Shown: positions 8,720 to 20,912, counted from the first letter of the stretch. The stretch: 64,000 nucleotides of DNA from Pararhodospirillum photometricum DSM 122 (GCF_000284415.1 NC_017059.1:2247834-2311833); one strand, 5' to 3'. The notes: generated by a model not told the origin, from the sequence alone. Numbers and translations are program-made.

Positions 8720-9253
8720 TTAGGGATCCTCGGGGGACGGTGCCAGAGCCCGACGGATTTCTTCAACAAAACCAAAATCAGCGAGGTCGTTCAGGCGCAT
8801 GGGGTACAAGACCCCGTTGAGATGATCGAGTTCGTGTTGGACGACGCGCGCATGGAAGCCCTCGGCGTCGCGCACCACCATGCGGCCCATCAGGTCGTAG
8901 CCCTGATAGCGGATGGCGCGCGGCCGGGCCACGCGCCCTGTGAGGCCGGGCAGCGATAGGCAGCCTTCCCACTCGGCGGCTTCGGTGTCGTCCAAGACGG
9001 TGAGGGAGGGGTTGATCAGGGTCGTGAGCGGCACAGCCTCGCCGCCCGAGCGCTCGGCCGGGACATGGAACAAGATCACCCGCAAAGGAACGTGAACCTG
9101 CGGCGCGGCCAAGCCAACGCCCCCGGAGTCGGCCAGGGTTTCGGCCATGTCGGCCATCAGATGGGCGATCTCCGGGGCCATGGGGTCGTCCACCAGGCGG
9201 GCGACATTGACCAACACCGGGCTTCCCATGCGGGCGATCTTGAGCAGGGCCAT
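8720..9253 (-). CDS. def: Peptide deformylase
   Basis: 177 residues with all three deformylase motifs: GVGLAAPQ, EGCLSLPG and QHELDHLNG. These supply the metal-binding Cys, two His and the catalytic Glu. It removes the formyl group from nascent proteins. The ATG at 9253 is preferred over an in-frame upstream start at 9298 because GGGAGGAG lies seven bases before it. The loop after motif 1 and the short C-terminus could also fit a type I/III variant. It is probably co-transcribed with COQ9. Confidence 0.93.
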   Translation of the reverse strand: MALLKIARMGSPVLVNVARLVDDPMAPEIAHLMADMAETLADSGGVGLAAPQVHVPLRVILFHVPAERSGGEAVPLTTLINPSLTVLDDTEAAEWEGCLSLPGLTGRVARPRAIRYQGYDLMGRMVVRDAEGFHARVVQHELDHLNGVLYPMRLNDLADFGFVEEIRRALAPSPEDP

Positions 9254-9332
9254 GAAAAACTCCTCCCGGTCTGGGTGCTCCTTTACGGTCTGAGCCATCT
9301 TAGCACGATTTTTCAGTGCTTGAGAGAAGGAG

Positions 9333-9425
9333 AAGGCTGGGGAGGCGAGGCCTCCCCAGACCCCTCATTCGTCGGCGATGCCCCAGGAATCGAGGGGTCT
9401 GGGGAGGCCTCGCCTCCCCAGCCTT
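9333..9425. repeat. Family S repeat, inverted pair
   Basis: Two family S units face each other (9333-9366 and 9392-9425) with a 25-base spacer. The second unit is an exact reverse complement of the first, including the centre GCGAGGC, so the locus can form one long hairpin. It fills most of the gap between def and rpsU. The remainder (9426-9624) is the rpsU leader, with a small GGGC/GCCC hairpin just before its ribosome site. Confidence 0.9.
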
Positions 9426-9624
9426 CTTTAACCACCCGGAGGCCCCGATTGCTCTGTGTGGCGCTTATGGAATCTCTTTTCCTAGGCGTCGGCGTGTGGT
9501 AGGACATCGCTTCTCGGGCCGGTGCGATATCCGGGCCATGTTTTTTTTGTCCTCGGGTCACTGGTGAGTGTAACCGGGCGTGGGCCTTCAAAGCCCGGCG
9601 CCCCTCAGGCAAGGAGATGGAGCC

Positions 9625-9831
9625 CTGGTTCAGGTTCTGGTGCGCGACAACAACGTCGATCAGGCGTTGAAGGCGCTGAAGAAGAAGATGCAGCGCGAGG
9701 GTGTTTTCCGCGAGATGAAGCTGCGCCGTAATTTCGAGAAGCCGTCGGAAAAGAAGGCCCGCGAAAAGGCCGAAGCCGTCCGTCGCGCCCGCAAGCTGGA
9801 GCGCAAGCGCCTGGAGCGCGAGGGCTTCTAA
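9625..9831 (+). CDS. rpsU: 30S ribosomal protein S21
   Basis: About 68 residues: [20 protein letters not shown], then the basic tail ending [13 protein letters not shown], clearly bS21. It helps 30S subunits bind mRNA. No ATG is in frame. The CTG at 9625 is chosen because AAGGAG at 9611-9616 lies eight bases upstream and it gives the expected N-terminus (M)VQVLVRDNN. The only in-frame standard start, GTG 9580, would add 15 residues unlike any S21. A one-base error in the leader is the alternative explanation. Confidence 0.9.
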   Translation: MVQVLVRDNNVDQALKALKKKMQREGVFREMKLRRNFEKPSEKKAREKAEAVRRARKLERKRLEREGF

Positions 9832-9922
9832 GGGCCGTCTCCCCGCTTTGGGGTCAGGGCACCGCCGATCACCGCCCCCCGCCTTGTGCGGTCTGGGCGG
9901 TATTGGCGTTTGGGCAGAAAAA

Positions 9923-9955
9923 AAGGCTGGGGAGGCGGGCCTCCCCAGACCCCTT
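9923..9955. repeat. Family S repeat, single copy
   Basis: One family S unit with centre GCGGGCC, between the convergent rpsU and ModC-like genes. Its position suits a shared terminator. Confidence 0.85.
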
Positions 9956-9962
9956 GGGGCTT

Positions 9963-10586
9963 CTAGACCAAGTGGCCGTTGACCAAGTGCATGGTCCGGT
10001 CGGCGAGGCGGGCCGCCTCTTCGGGGCTGTGGGTGACCAGGACCAGGGTCATGCCCAGGCGGCGGCGCAGGGCATCCACCTCGTCCCACAGGCGCCGACG
10101 GGTGGGCGGGTCGAGGGCGGCAAAGGGCTCGTCGAGCAGCAAAAGGCGCGGGCGGCGCACCAGGGCCCGCGCCAGGGCGGCCCGCTGGCGTTCACCGCCC
10201 GAGAGGGTGGCCGGCCGGCGATCGGCTCGGTGGTCGATGGCACACAGGTGCAGGGTTTCCGCCGTGCGGGCGCCGCGCTGTCCGGCGCTGGCTCGGTCGA
10301 AGAGCAGGACAAGGCGCAAGCTGGTGTCGATCCGCAGATGGGGGAAGAGCAGGGGGTCCTGGCTCATGTACCCTAAGCCTCGGCGATGGGCCGGGACTCG
10401 GCTCATGTCGCGCTCGTCGAAGTAGACCCGGCCCTGGTGGGGGAGCAGGCCGGCGATGATCTTCAACAAGGTGCTTTTGCCCGATCCCGAGGGACCGAGC
10501 AGCGCCACGGACTCTCCCTCGGCGACGCTGAAGGACAGCGGCCCCAAGATGGCGTTGGCCACGCCCTCAAGCCGCAGGGCGGGCAT
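9963..10586 (-). CDS. ABC transporter ATP-binding protein, molybdate/thiamine type (ModC-like)
   Basis: A short ATPase of 207 residues with Walker A GPSGSGKST, signature LSGGERQRAALARAL and Walker B RLLLLDEPFAALDP. It lacks the C-terminal mop/TOBE domain of classical ModC, so on its own it also resembles ThiQ. Its start overlaps the end of the permease gene by 20 bp, so the two are translationally coupled. The substrate is judged from the permease. Confidence 0.8.
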   Translation of the reverse strand: MPALRLEGVANAILGPLSFSVAEGESVALLGPSGSGKSTLLKIIAGLLPHQGRVYFDERDMSRVPAHRRGLGYMSQDPLLFPHLRIDTSLRLVLLFDRASAGQRGARTAETLHLCAIDHRADRRPATLSGGERQRAALARALVRRPRLLLLDEPFAALDPPTRRRLWDEVDALRRRLGMTLVLVTHSPEEAARLADRTMHLVNGHLV

Positions 10587-11277
10587 GGGCCGAGGGTCCG
10601 CGGGCGGGGTGACTGGAGAGGGCGCGCAGCAGCAAGAGCAAGGTCAGGGCCAGGGTCATCAGCACCAGGGCGCAGGCGATGGCGATGCCGGGCTCGCCGC
10701 TGGCGATGTTGAGATAAATAGCCATGGGCAGGGTTTCCGTGTGAAGGCGGGTGGCGCCGGCTACCATCAAGGTGGCGCCAAATTCTCCCAGGGCGCGGGC
10801 CCAGCCGAGCACGGCGGCGCTCACCAGACCGCGTCCGGCCATCGGAACTTCGATCAGGAGAAACACCCAGCCGGGGCTGAGGCCCAAGGTGGCGGCCACG
10901 CCGGCAACTTCGGGATCCACCGCCTCGAAAGCGGCGCGGGCGCCACGCACCAAGACCGACAGCGCCACATAGGCCTGGGCGACGATGATGCCGGCCGGTG
11001 AGAACAGCACCGCAAGGCCGGCGTCGGCCAGCAGCCCGCCCACCGGGGCGTCGCGGCCGAGCAGGAACAACAGGCCCATGCCGGCGATCAGGGGCGGCGT
11101 GACCATCGGCAGGTCGAGCAGGCCCTCGATCAGGGCCTTGCCGGGAAACGCGTGCCGGGCCAGGACATAGGCGGCCGGCACGCCGAACAGCAGCGCGAGG
11201 CCCAGGGCGGTCAGTGATGTTTTGAGCGAGAGACCGGCCGCGAACAGGGTTTCGCGCTCTTGCACGGCGGCCCACAA
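10567..11277 (-). CDS. modB: Molybdate-type ABC transporter permease (ModB-like)
   Basis: About 236 residues and several membrane helices, with the segment ALGEFGATLMVAGATRLHTE that is highly typical of molybdate/tungstate permeases. The start is probably TTG 11277 or GTG 11265; the ORF can be extended to 11292, but those codons lie in a repeat hairpin. No periplasmic binding protein (ModA) is adjacent: sucA lies upstream and rpsU downstream. ModA may be elsewhere, or the pair may use another binding protein. Confidence 0.8.
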   Translation of the reverse strand: MWAAVQERETLFAAGLSLKTSLTALGLALLFGVPAAYVLARHAFPGKALIEGLLDLPMVTPPLIAGMGLLFLLGRDAPVGGLLADAGLAVLFSPAGIIVAQAYVALSVLVRGARAAFEAVDPEVAGVAATLGLSPGWVFLLIEVPMAGRGLVSAAVLGWARALGEFGATLMVAGATRLHTETLPMAIYLNIASGEPGIAIACALVLMTLALTLLLLLRALSSHPARGPSAHARPAA

Positions 11278-11278
11278 G

Positions 11279-11327
11279 GGGGTCTGGGGCATCGCCCCAG
11301 GCGGGGCCCGGGGCGGCAGCCCCGGAA
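11279..11327. repeat. Family L repeat, partial copy
   Basis: GGGGTCTGGGGCATCGCCCC followed by a GGGGCCCGGGGCGGCAGCCCC-like palindrome, matching the right arms of the large copies at 3.3-3.5 kb and 34.2-34.4 kb. It separates sucA from the ModB-like gene and may terminate sucA transcription. Confidence 0.8.
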
Positions 11328-11353
11328 GGGCCGGGACAGAAGGCCCCCTTGCC

Positions 11354-14308
11354 TTAGGCGATGGCGCTCATGCGCGTGACCCGGCGGAAGGGCTGGGGCA
11401 AGGTATCGCGCGGCCACTTGAGGGCCTGCTCAACCAAGACCGCCTGCTCGGCGTTGTGCTTGCGATACAAGCCGGTGGCCGGCGAGGCCGAAGACGGCCG
11501 GCCAGCATAGATGGCCCGGCGCTGCACCGTGCTGCCCAGTTCTTCCAAGATGTATTCCAAGCGCCGGTCCACGAAGCTCCAAGCCCCCATGTTGGCCGGC
11601 TCTTCCTGGCACCACAGCACTTCGGCGCCGGGATAGGCCTTGAGGCAGCGCATCAAGGTGTCCTTGGGCCAGGGATAGAGCTGCTCGACGCGCACGATAG
11701 CCACGTCGTCGATTTCCCGATCCTCGCGCGCCTGCACCAGATCGTAATAGACCTTGCCGGTGCACAGGACCACGCGGCGCACCTTCTCGGGGACGATGGT
11801 GGAATCGACCTCGCCGATGACGCGCTGGAAGCCAGCCTGGGTAAAGGCCTCAATGTCGCTCACACAGCGCTTGTGCCGCAGCAGGGACTTGGGTGTGAAC
11901 AAGATCAAGGGCTTGCGAAAGTTGCGCCGAACCTGACGGCGCAGCACATGGAAGTAGTTGGCCGGGGTGGAGACGTTGGCCACCTGCATGTTGTCCTCGG
12001 CGCACAACTGCAAATAGCGCTCTGGCCGGGCCGACGAGTGCTCGGGACCCTGGCCCTCATAGCCATGGGGCAGCAGCACGACCAAGCCGGACATGCGCAG
12101 CCACTTGGATTCGCCCGAACTGATGAACTGGTCGAAAATGACCTGGGCACCGTTGGCGAAGTCGCCGAACTGGGCCTCCCACATCACCAGCCCCTTGGGC
12201 TCGGCCAGGGAATAGCCGTACTCGAAGCCCAGCACCGAGAATTCGGATAGCGGGCTGTCGATGACCTCGAAGCGCGCCTGATCGGGGCCCAAGTGCTCCA
12301 AGGGGATGAAGCGAGCCTCGGTGGCCTGATCGTGCAGCACAGCATGGCGATGGGAGAAGGTGCCGCGCCCCGAGTCCTGGCCCGAGAGGCGCACCGGCAC
12401 CCCTTCTTGCAGCAAGGTGCCAAAGGCCAGCGCTTCGGCCGTGCCCCAGTCGAAGCCTCGGCCGGTGCGCACCATTTCGGCCTTGGCCTTGAGCTGGCGC
12501 AAGATTTTGGGGTTGGTCTCGAAGCCCTCGGGCGGCGTGCTGAGAACCTTGCCGACGGCGCGCAGGGTTTCGGGCGTGACCGACGTGGGGTCTTGGCGGA
12601 ACTCCTCCTCGCCGTTCATGGCCTCCAGCCCTTCCCACTTGCCGGCCAGCCAGTCGGCGCGGTTGGGGCGGTAGGTGTCGGCGGCCTTGTACTCCTCCTC
12701 CAGGCGGGCCGTGAAGTTGGTGACCATCTGGTCGGCGTCGGCCTGGGTCAGCACACCTTCGGCGACCAGCACCCGGGCATAGAGGGTGCGGGTGGTTTCA
12801 TGGCGGGCGATGGACTTGTACATCAGGGGCTGGGTGAAGGCCGGCTCGTCGGCTTCGTTGTGGCCCTGCCGCCGGTAGCACACCATGTCCACGACCACGT
12901 CCACGCCAAACTCTTGACGGAATTCGGTGGCGATGCGCGCGGCGTGGACCACCGCCTCGGGGTCGTCGCCATTAACGTGCAAAATAGGGGCCTGAACCAT
13001 CTTGGCGATGTCGGTGCAGTACTGGCCGGAACGGCTGTACTGCGGGCTGGTGGTGAAGCCAATCTGGTTGTTGATGACAAAGTGGATGGTGCCGCCCGTG
13101 CGGTAGCCCTTGAGCCGCGACAGGCCGAAGCACTCGGCCACGATGCCCTGGCCGGAGAAGGCGGCATCGCCATGGATCAAAACGGCCACGGCCTTGGTGC
13201 GGTCGGTGTCGCCGATCTGGGCTTGCTTGGCGCGGACCTTGCCCAGCACCACCGGGTCGGCGGCTTCGAGGTGCGACGGGTTGGCCTGCAAGGACATGTG
13301 CACGGTCACGCCGTCGAACTCGCGGCTGGCCGAGGTCCCCAGGTGGTACTTCACGTCGCCCGAGCCCTGCACGTCCTCGGGGTTGGCGCTGTTGCCCTGG
13401 AACTCGCTGAAGATCGCCCGATAGGGCTTGTGCATGATGGCGGTCAGCACGTTCAGGCGGCCGCGATGGGCCATGCCGACGTTGATCTCGGTCATGCCGA
13501 GTTGGCTGCCGCGCTTGAGGACCTGCTTCAGGGCGGGGATCAGGGTCTCGCCGCCCTCCAGGCCGAAGCGCTTGGTGCCCGTGTACTTGACCTGCAAGAA
13601 GCGCTCGAAGCCCTCGGCCTCGGTCAGGCGCTCCAAGATGGCGCGCTTGCCCTCGGGGGTGAATTTGGTGTGATTGCGCTCGCCCTCGATCCGGCGCTGG
13701 ATCCAGCTTTTTTGCTCGGGCGACTGGATGTGCATGAACTCGACGCCGATGGTGCCGCAGTAGGTCTCGCGGATCACCTCAATGATCTTGGCGAGCGATG
13801 CCTTTTCCAGCCCCAGGACGTTGTCGATGAAGATTTCGCGCGATAGATCTTTTTCCGTGAACCCATAGGTGCGATAGTCCAGCTCGGGATGTTCCTCGGG
13901 CGGACACAGGTTCAAGGGATCGAGCTTGGCCATCAGATGACCGCGGACTCGATAGGTGCGGATCATCATCAGGGCGCGAATGGAATCCAAGATGTGCTGG
14001 CGCGTTTCCTCTAGCGGGACGGTGGGCGTGGCGGCGCGGGCCTCGCGCGGCGCTTCCTTGGCCGGCGCCTTGGCGGGTTTGGCCGGGGAGGCGTCGGGAT
14101 CGGCGGCGCCAATGACCTTGTTGCCCCGTGTGCGCCACGACGGCCCCCGTAAATCCCCGATCAGGTCGGTCAGATCCTGCCCGCCGCTGGTCAGGTCCTG
14201 GAAAAAAGCGGTCCAACTCGGGTCTACCGAGGCCGGATCCTCAAGATAGCGGCTGTAAACTTCCGCAATGTAGACCGCGTTGGCGCCATTCAGAAAAGAC
14301 GGTTCCAC
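11354..14308 (-). CDS. sucA: 2-oxoglutarate dehydrogenase E1 component
   Basis: 984 residues from GTG 14308. The N-terminus SFLNGANAVYIAEVYSRYLE is the E1o-specific segment that binds E2. The thiamine diphosphate and transketolase-type domains follow (for example GMAHRGRLNVL, GDAAFSGQGIVAE and FVINNQIGFTTSP). It decarboxylates 2-oxoglutarate in the TCA cycle. AGGGGT lies seven bases before the GTG. The frame stays open to 14599, but that extension only translates repeat units, so it is rejected. sucB, usually next downstream, is replaced here by a repeat and the ModB-like gene. Confidence 0.95.
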   Translation of the reverse strand: MEPSFLNGANAVYIAEVYSRYLEDPASVDPSWTAFFQDLTSGGQDLTDLIGDLRGPSWRTRGNKVIGAADPDASPAKPAKAPAKEAPREARAATPTVPLEETRQHILDSIRALMMIRTYRVRGHLMAKLDPLNLCPPEEHPELDYRTYGFTEKDLSREIFIDNVLGLEKASLAKIIEVIRETYCGTIGVEFMHIQSPEQKSWIQRRIEGERNHTKFTPEGKRAILERLTEAEGFERFLQVKYTGTKRFGLEGGETLIPALKQVLKRGSQLGMTEINVGMAHRGRLNVLTAIMHKPYRAIFSEFQGNSANPEDVQGSGDVKYHLGTSASREFDGVTVHMSLQANPSHLEAADPVVLGKVRAKQAQIGDTDRTKAVAVLIHGDAAFSGQGIVAECFGLSRLKGYRTGGTIHFVINNQIGFTTSPQYSRSGQYCTDIAKMVQAPILHVNGDDPEAVVHAARIATEFRQEFGVDVVVDMVCYRRQGHNEADEPAFTQPLMYKSIARHETTRTLYARVLVAEGVLTQADADQMVTNFTARLEEEYKAADTYRPNRADWLAGKWEGLEAMNGEEEFRQDPTSVTPETLRAVGKVLSTPPEGFETNPKILRQLKAKAEMVRTGRGFDWGTAEALAFGTLLQEGVPVRLSGQDSGRGTFSHRHAVLHDQATEARFIPLEHLGPDQARFEVIDSPLSEFSVLGFEYGYSLAEPKGLVMWEAQFGDFANGAQVIFDQFISSGESKWLRMSGLVVLLPHGYEGQGPEHSSARPERYLQLCAEDNMQVANVSTPANYFHVLRRQVRRNFRKPLILFTPKSLLRHKRCVSDIEAFTQAGFQRVIGEVDSTIVPEKVRRVVLCTGKVYYDLVQAREDREIDDVAIVRVEQLYPWPKDTLMRCLKAYPGAEVLWCQEEPANMGAWSFVDRRLEYILEELGSTVQRRAIYAGRPSSASPATGLYRKHNAEQAVLVEQALKWPRDTLPQPFRRVTRMSAIA

Positions 14309-14483
14309 GTCAGCACCCCTGTCCGCGCGGGGCGCGGCGGTTCGGACAAGGGGCACGCTTTCCCTGGGGGAAAGGGGAGAGCGCACACCCGCCCCGACGC
14401 CGCGCCGGCATCGAGTTTTTATAGACTTGCCTATCCAATTAACCATGGTCGTCGCTCGGTTTCCAGACCCGAGAGACAAAAAG

Positions 14484-14660
14484 AAGGCTGGGGAGGCGCG
14501 GCCTCCCCAGACCCCTCGCTTCTTGGGGCGGACCAACGCGAACGAGGGGTCTGGGGAGGCCGCGCCTCCCCAGCCTTCCCTTCCCGACTCCTCCAACAAA
14601 AACCCCCTCTCCCGGTCGGGAAGAGGGGTCGTGGGGAGGCCGTGCCTCCCCAGCCTTCCT
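14484..14660. repeat. Family S repeat, three units
   Basis: Units at 14484-14517, 14544-14578 and 14623-14659. The first two form an exact inverted pair with centre GCGCGGCC; the third is a variant (GGGGTCGTGGGGAGGC). They occupy the divergent region between sucA and rplU. Sequence 14309-14483 is otherwise unassigned leader DNA of sucA. Confidence 0.88.
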
Positions 14661-14690
14661 TTTTTCTCCGCTCACGTCTCACGCCCTTTG

Positions 14691-14718
14691 TTGACTCCGA
14701 GACGTAGAAGGGTATAGT
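14691..14718 (+). promoter_or_regulatory. Probable sigma-70-type promoter for rplU-rpmA
   Basis: TTGACT at 14691-14696 and TATAGT at 14713-14718 with a 16-base spacer, about 80 bases before the rplU start. Both hexamers are close to the housekeeping consensus, and no other candidate is as good in this interval. Confidence 0.65.
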
Positions 14719-14795
14719 GCGCCCCTCGCCGTGGCTTCCGAGCGGAGCCATAGGCGTGTGCATTTCCGTTTCCGTTTCATCCGAAGGACTCAGTC

Positions 14796-15098
14796 ATGTT
14801 CGCGGTCATCAAGACGGGCGGCAAGCAGTACAAGGTCGCCGAGAACGACGTCATCGACGTCGAGAAGCTCGATGCCGAAGAGGGCGCCACGGTGGCGTTC
14901 GACGCCGTTCTCGCCGTTGGCGACCGCGTCGGCGCGCCCCTCGTGGAGGGTGCCTCTGTGTCTGCCGAAGTCGTCTCTCAGTTTCGCGCCGAGAAGGTTA
15001 TCATCTTCAAGAAGCGCCGTCGGCAGAATTACCGCCGCAAGGGCGGTCATCGCCAGCACCTGACCCGGGTGCGCATCACGGGTATCGCCGGCGCCTAA
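14796..15098 (+). CDS. rplU: 50S ribosomal protein L21
   Basis: 100 residues starting [20 protein letters not shown] and ending in the basic [16 protein letters not shown] and TRVRITGI segments, diagnostic of bL21. It binds 23S rRNA. The ATG follows GAAGGAC. It is transcribed with rpmA, 62 bp downstream, then obg, as in most bacteria. Confidence 0.97.
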   Translation: MFAVIKTGGKQYKVAENDVIDVEKLDAEEGATVAFDAVLAVGDRVGAPLVEGASVSAEVVSQFRAEKVIIFKKRRRQNYRRKGGHRQHLTRVRITGIAGA

Positions 15099-15160
15099 GC
15101 GTCGTTTGAGTGTTTCCTTCGGCTTTCAGCCGGAGGTGGTTTACTGGAGGAGATCTCCCA

Positions 15161-15418
15161 ATGGCACATAAAAAGGCCGGTGGCAGTTCCCGTAACGGAC
15201 GCGATTCCGAGGGCCGTCGCCTTGGCGTTAAGAAGTTCGGCGGCGAAGCCGTCGTTTCGGGGAACATTATTCTGCGTCAGCGCGGCACCAAGTACCACCC
15301 GGGCGCCAACGTGGGTTTGGGCAAGGATCACACGATCTTCGCCGTGACCGATGGCGCCGTGAAGTTCCATAAGGGCTTCCGGGGTCGGATGTTTGTTTCG
15401 GTGGTGCCGGCGGCGTAA
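15161..15418 (+). CDS. rpmA: 50S ribosomal protein L27
   Basis: 85 residues beginning [20 protein letters not shown], the conserved N-terminus that reaches the peptidyl-transferase centre. The ATG at 15161 has GGAGGAG upstream; an in-frame start at 15110 would add unrelated residues. It lies between rplU and obg. Confidence 0.97.
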   Translation: MAHKKAGGSSRNGRDSEGRRLGVKKFGGEAVVSGNIILRQRGTKYHPGANVGLGKDHTIFAVTDGAVKFHKGFRGRMFVSVVPAA

Positions 15419-15497
15419 GGCCGCCCGACATCCTTCTCGCGCCCGACCCGGCGACGAGACCGTTGTCGGGGGGGAATGTTCGCATTCCCCCCTTTAG

Positions 15498-19016
<3,519 letters not shown>

Positions 19017-19029
<13 letters not shown>

Positions 19030-19697
19030 CGTCGCGGACCCCGTCGCCCTGGGGCGACCGGCGCCGCCTGCGCGTCGGTCTCCTGGGGGGCTCCTTCAAT
19101 CCGGCTCACGCCGGCCACCGCCACATCAGCGAGGAAGCCCTGGCCCGGTTGCGGCTTGATGCGGTGTGGTGGCTGGTCAGTCCCCATAATCCTCTGAAGC
19201 CGCGGGGGTCCCTGGCGCCGTTTGCCGCCCGGCTGGCCTCGGCTCAGGCCTGCGTCGGCCGCGATCCTCGTTTGGTGCCCCTCGGCGTCGAGCAACGCTG
19301 GGGCGTGGTGCGCACCTACGACACCTTGGTCCGCCTCGGGCAGCGCTTTCCCCGGGTAACCTTTATCTGGTTAATGGGCGCCGACAATCTGGCCCAGTTT
19401 CCCCGCTGGCATCGCTGGCTCGACATCGTGCGCCGCGTGCCCATTGCGGTTTTCGACCGCGCGCCGTATTCTTCCCGGGCCCTGGCCGGGCGGGCGGCGC
19501 ATCGGTTGGCGCCGTGGCGACGGCCAGCGCGCGCGGCGACCCGCCTGAGCCGGGCGCCGGCGTGGGTATTCCTGCCGATCCGCCGCCATGGCGCCTCGGC
19601 GACAGCAATCCGGGCGCGTGTTCCCGGATGGACCGCGGGGTCACGTGACCACCCCCCGGGCTCCTGCCCCCCTCATTCTCTGTCCCTCAAGGAATGA
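19017..19697 (+). CDS. nadD: Nicotinate-nucleotide adenylyltransferase
   Basis: About 226 residues with the nucleotidyltransferase motif [18 protein letters not shown], then [10 protein letters not shown] and [16 protein letters not shown], typical of NadD. The C-terminal ATAIRA motif (usually S-x-T-x-I-R) is present. It makes deamido-NAD in NAD synthesis. The ATG at 19017 lies inside the end of proA. The last residues read into a family S repeat, so the natural C-terminus may be slightly disturbed. Confidence 0.93.
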
Positions 19698-19730
19698 GGG
19701 GTCTGGGGAGGCCCGCCTCCCCAGCCTTCT
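19696..19730. repeat. Family S repeat, single copy
   Basis: One unit in reverse orientation with centre GCCCGCC, starting within the last codons of nadD. The repeat contributes to the end of the coding frame, which suggests insertion at the 3' end of the gene. Confidence 0.85.
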
Positions 19731-19811
19731 CTTTTTTGTTCTCAAGCCCCTCCTCCCCTTGCCAATGGAGAAGACCATAAGCACATCCCCCCCCCGCAAG
19801 GCCCGGGTTCC

Positions 19812-20162
19812 CTGGCCGCTCTTGTCGAAGCACTGCTGGATGCGGAAAAAGCCGAGAATATCACGGTGATTGATCTGGCGGGCAAATCGAGCATCGCCGA
19901 TCACATGATCGTCGCCACGGGCCGTTCGGCCCGTCACATCGGCGCCCTGGCCGACCATCTCGCCGAGCGCCTGAAGGCCGAGGGCCTGCCGGTCGCCACC
20001 GAGGGCATGCCCCAATGCGACTGGGTCCTGCTTGATGCCGGGGACCTGATCGTCCACCTGTTCCGCCCCGAGGTCCGCGCCTACTACAACCTGGAAAAAA
20101 TGTGGGGAGCCCCCGTGGTCGCCCTCACCGGCACCGACGGTCCCGGCGCCTGGGCTCACTGA
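19812..20162 (+). CDS. rsfS: Ribosomal silencing factor RsfS (5' end disrupted)
   Basis: The conserved RsfS core is clear: LVEALLDAEKAENITVIDLA, KSSIADHMIVATGRSARHIG and FRPEVRAYYNLEKMW. RsfS binds L14 and keeps subunits apart in starvation. Coding similarity begins near 19806, but no standard start lies in frame before GTG 19866, which would cut off a conserved helix. An ATG at 19765 would read in frame if the C-run at 19787-19795 had ten rather than nine C. The true start is therefore unresolved; CTG 19812 marks where coding is certain. Confidence 0.85.
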   Translation: MAALVEALLDAEKAENITVIDLAGKSSIADHMIVATGRSARHIGALADHLAERLKAEGLPVATEGMPQCDWVLLDAGDLIVHLFRPEVRAYYNLEKMWGAPVVALTGTDGPGAWAH

Positions 20163-20169
20163 GGCAGCC

Positions 20170-20628
20170 TTGAAGACCCTCATCCTGGCGGTCGGCCGGG
20201 CCCGTCCGGGCCCGGAGAAGACCTTGTTCGATCATTACGCGAGCCGGCTGCGCGGCGGGCTCGCGGTGGTCGAGGTGGAGGAAAAGCGCCCCTTGCCGGT
20301 TCCGGCCCGCAAGGAGCGTGAAGCCGAGTTGCTGCTGGCCCAGGTCCCCCCCGGCGCCGTCCTGGTCGCCCTCGACGAGCACGGCAAGGCGTGGAGTTCC
20401 CTGGCCCTGGCCCGCGCCCTGGAAAAATGGCAAGACGACAGCCGGCCGGCTCTGGCCTTTGCCATCGGGGGCGCGGATGGCCATGGAACAGCGTTGCTGG
20501 CCCGAGCCGATGTGGTCGTGTCCTTAGGCGCCCTCACGTGGCCCCATATGCTGGTGCGAGCCTTGATCGCCGAGCAAGTCTATCGCGCCCAGTGTATCCT
20601 GGGCGGGCATCCCTATCATCGTGAGTAG
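20170..20628 (+). CDS. rlmH: 23S rRNA (pseudouridine1915-N3)-methyltransferase RlmH
   Basis: 152 residues of the SPOUT fold with the knot motifs FAIGGADGHG and LGALTWPHMLVRALIAEQ, ending in GGHPYHRE. It methylates pseudouridine 1915 in helix 69, the same region modified by RluD. It starts at TTG 20170, seven bp after rsfS, the usual order. Confidence 0.95.
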   Translation: MKTLILAVGRARPGPEKTLFDHYASRLRGGLAVVEVEEKRPLPVPARKEREAELLLAQVPPGAVLVALDEHGKAWSSLALARALEKWQDDSRPALAFAIGGADGHGTALLARADVVVSLGALTWPHMLVRALIAEQVYRAQCILGGHPYHRE

Positions 20629-20670
20629 CGTCTGTTCGCAGGGGCAGATGGGCCCCCGGCCCGCTCAAGA

Positions 20671-20706
20671 AAAAGGGTCGCCGTTCCGAAGAATGGCGAC
20701 CCTTTC
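20671..20706 (-). terminator. Terminator of tRNA-Pro copy 1
   Basis: On the minus strand AAAGGGTCGCC pairs with GGCGACCCTTT around a short loop, followed by T residues. It lies ten bases after the tRNA 3' end and is nearly identical to the terminator of copy 2. Confidence 0.85.
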
Positions 20707-20715
20707 ATCTTACGC

Positions 20716-20792
20716 TGGTCGGAGTGAGAGGATTCGAACCTCCGGCCCCTGCCTCCCGAAGACAGTGCTCTACCAGGCTGAGCTACACTCCG
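20716..20792 (-). tRNA. tRNA-Pro (CGG), copy 1
   Basis: 77 bases with encoded CCA. The minus strand starts CGGAGTGTAGCTCAGCCTGG and folds into a standard cloverleaf. The anticodon stem CTGTC/GGCAG encloses the loop TTCGGGA, so the anticodon is CGG. The T arm contains GGTTCGAATCC. It is identical to copy 2. Confidence 0.96.
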
Positions 20793-20809
20793 TGCCGTCG
20801 AGGAGGCGG

Positions 20810-20838
20810 TTTATACGCGGCGGCTGGTCGTCTGGCAA
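20810..20838 (-). promoter_or_regulatory. Promoter of tRNA-Pro copy 1
   Basis: On the minus strand TTGCCA (20833-20838) and TATAAA (20810-20815) are separated by 17 bases, about 18 bases before the tRNA. The same two hexamers and spacing occur before copy 2. Confidence 0.7.
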
Positions 20839-20866
20839 GATGAAAAGTGAGGCTTACAAAAAAAGA

Positions 20867-20900
20867 AAGGCTGGGGAGGCGGGGCCTCCCCAGACCCCTC
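20867..20900. repeat. Family S repeat between the two tRNA-Pro genes
   Basis: A single unit with centre GCGGGGCC. It lies between the terminator of copy 2 and the promoter of copy 1. No unit lies at the equivalent position beyond copy 1, so it is not part of the duplicated segment. Confidence 0.85.
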
Positions 20901-20912
20901 GATTCCTTAAAG

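Noticed and set aside
12293-13846. 517-codon frame on the plus strand
   Set aside because: It is antisense to sucA with no recognisable domain.
14309-14599. N-terminal extension of sucA
   Set aside because: The added residues (GWGGAASPDPSF and similar) are translations of family S repeats.
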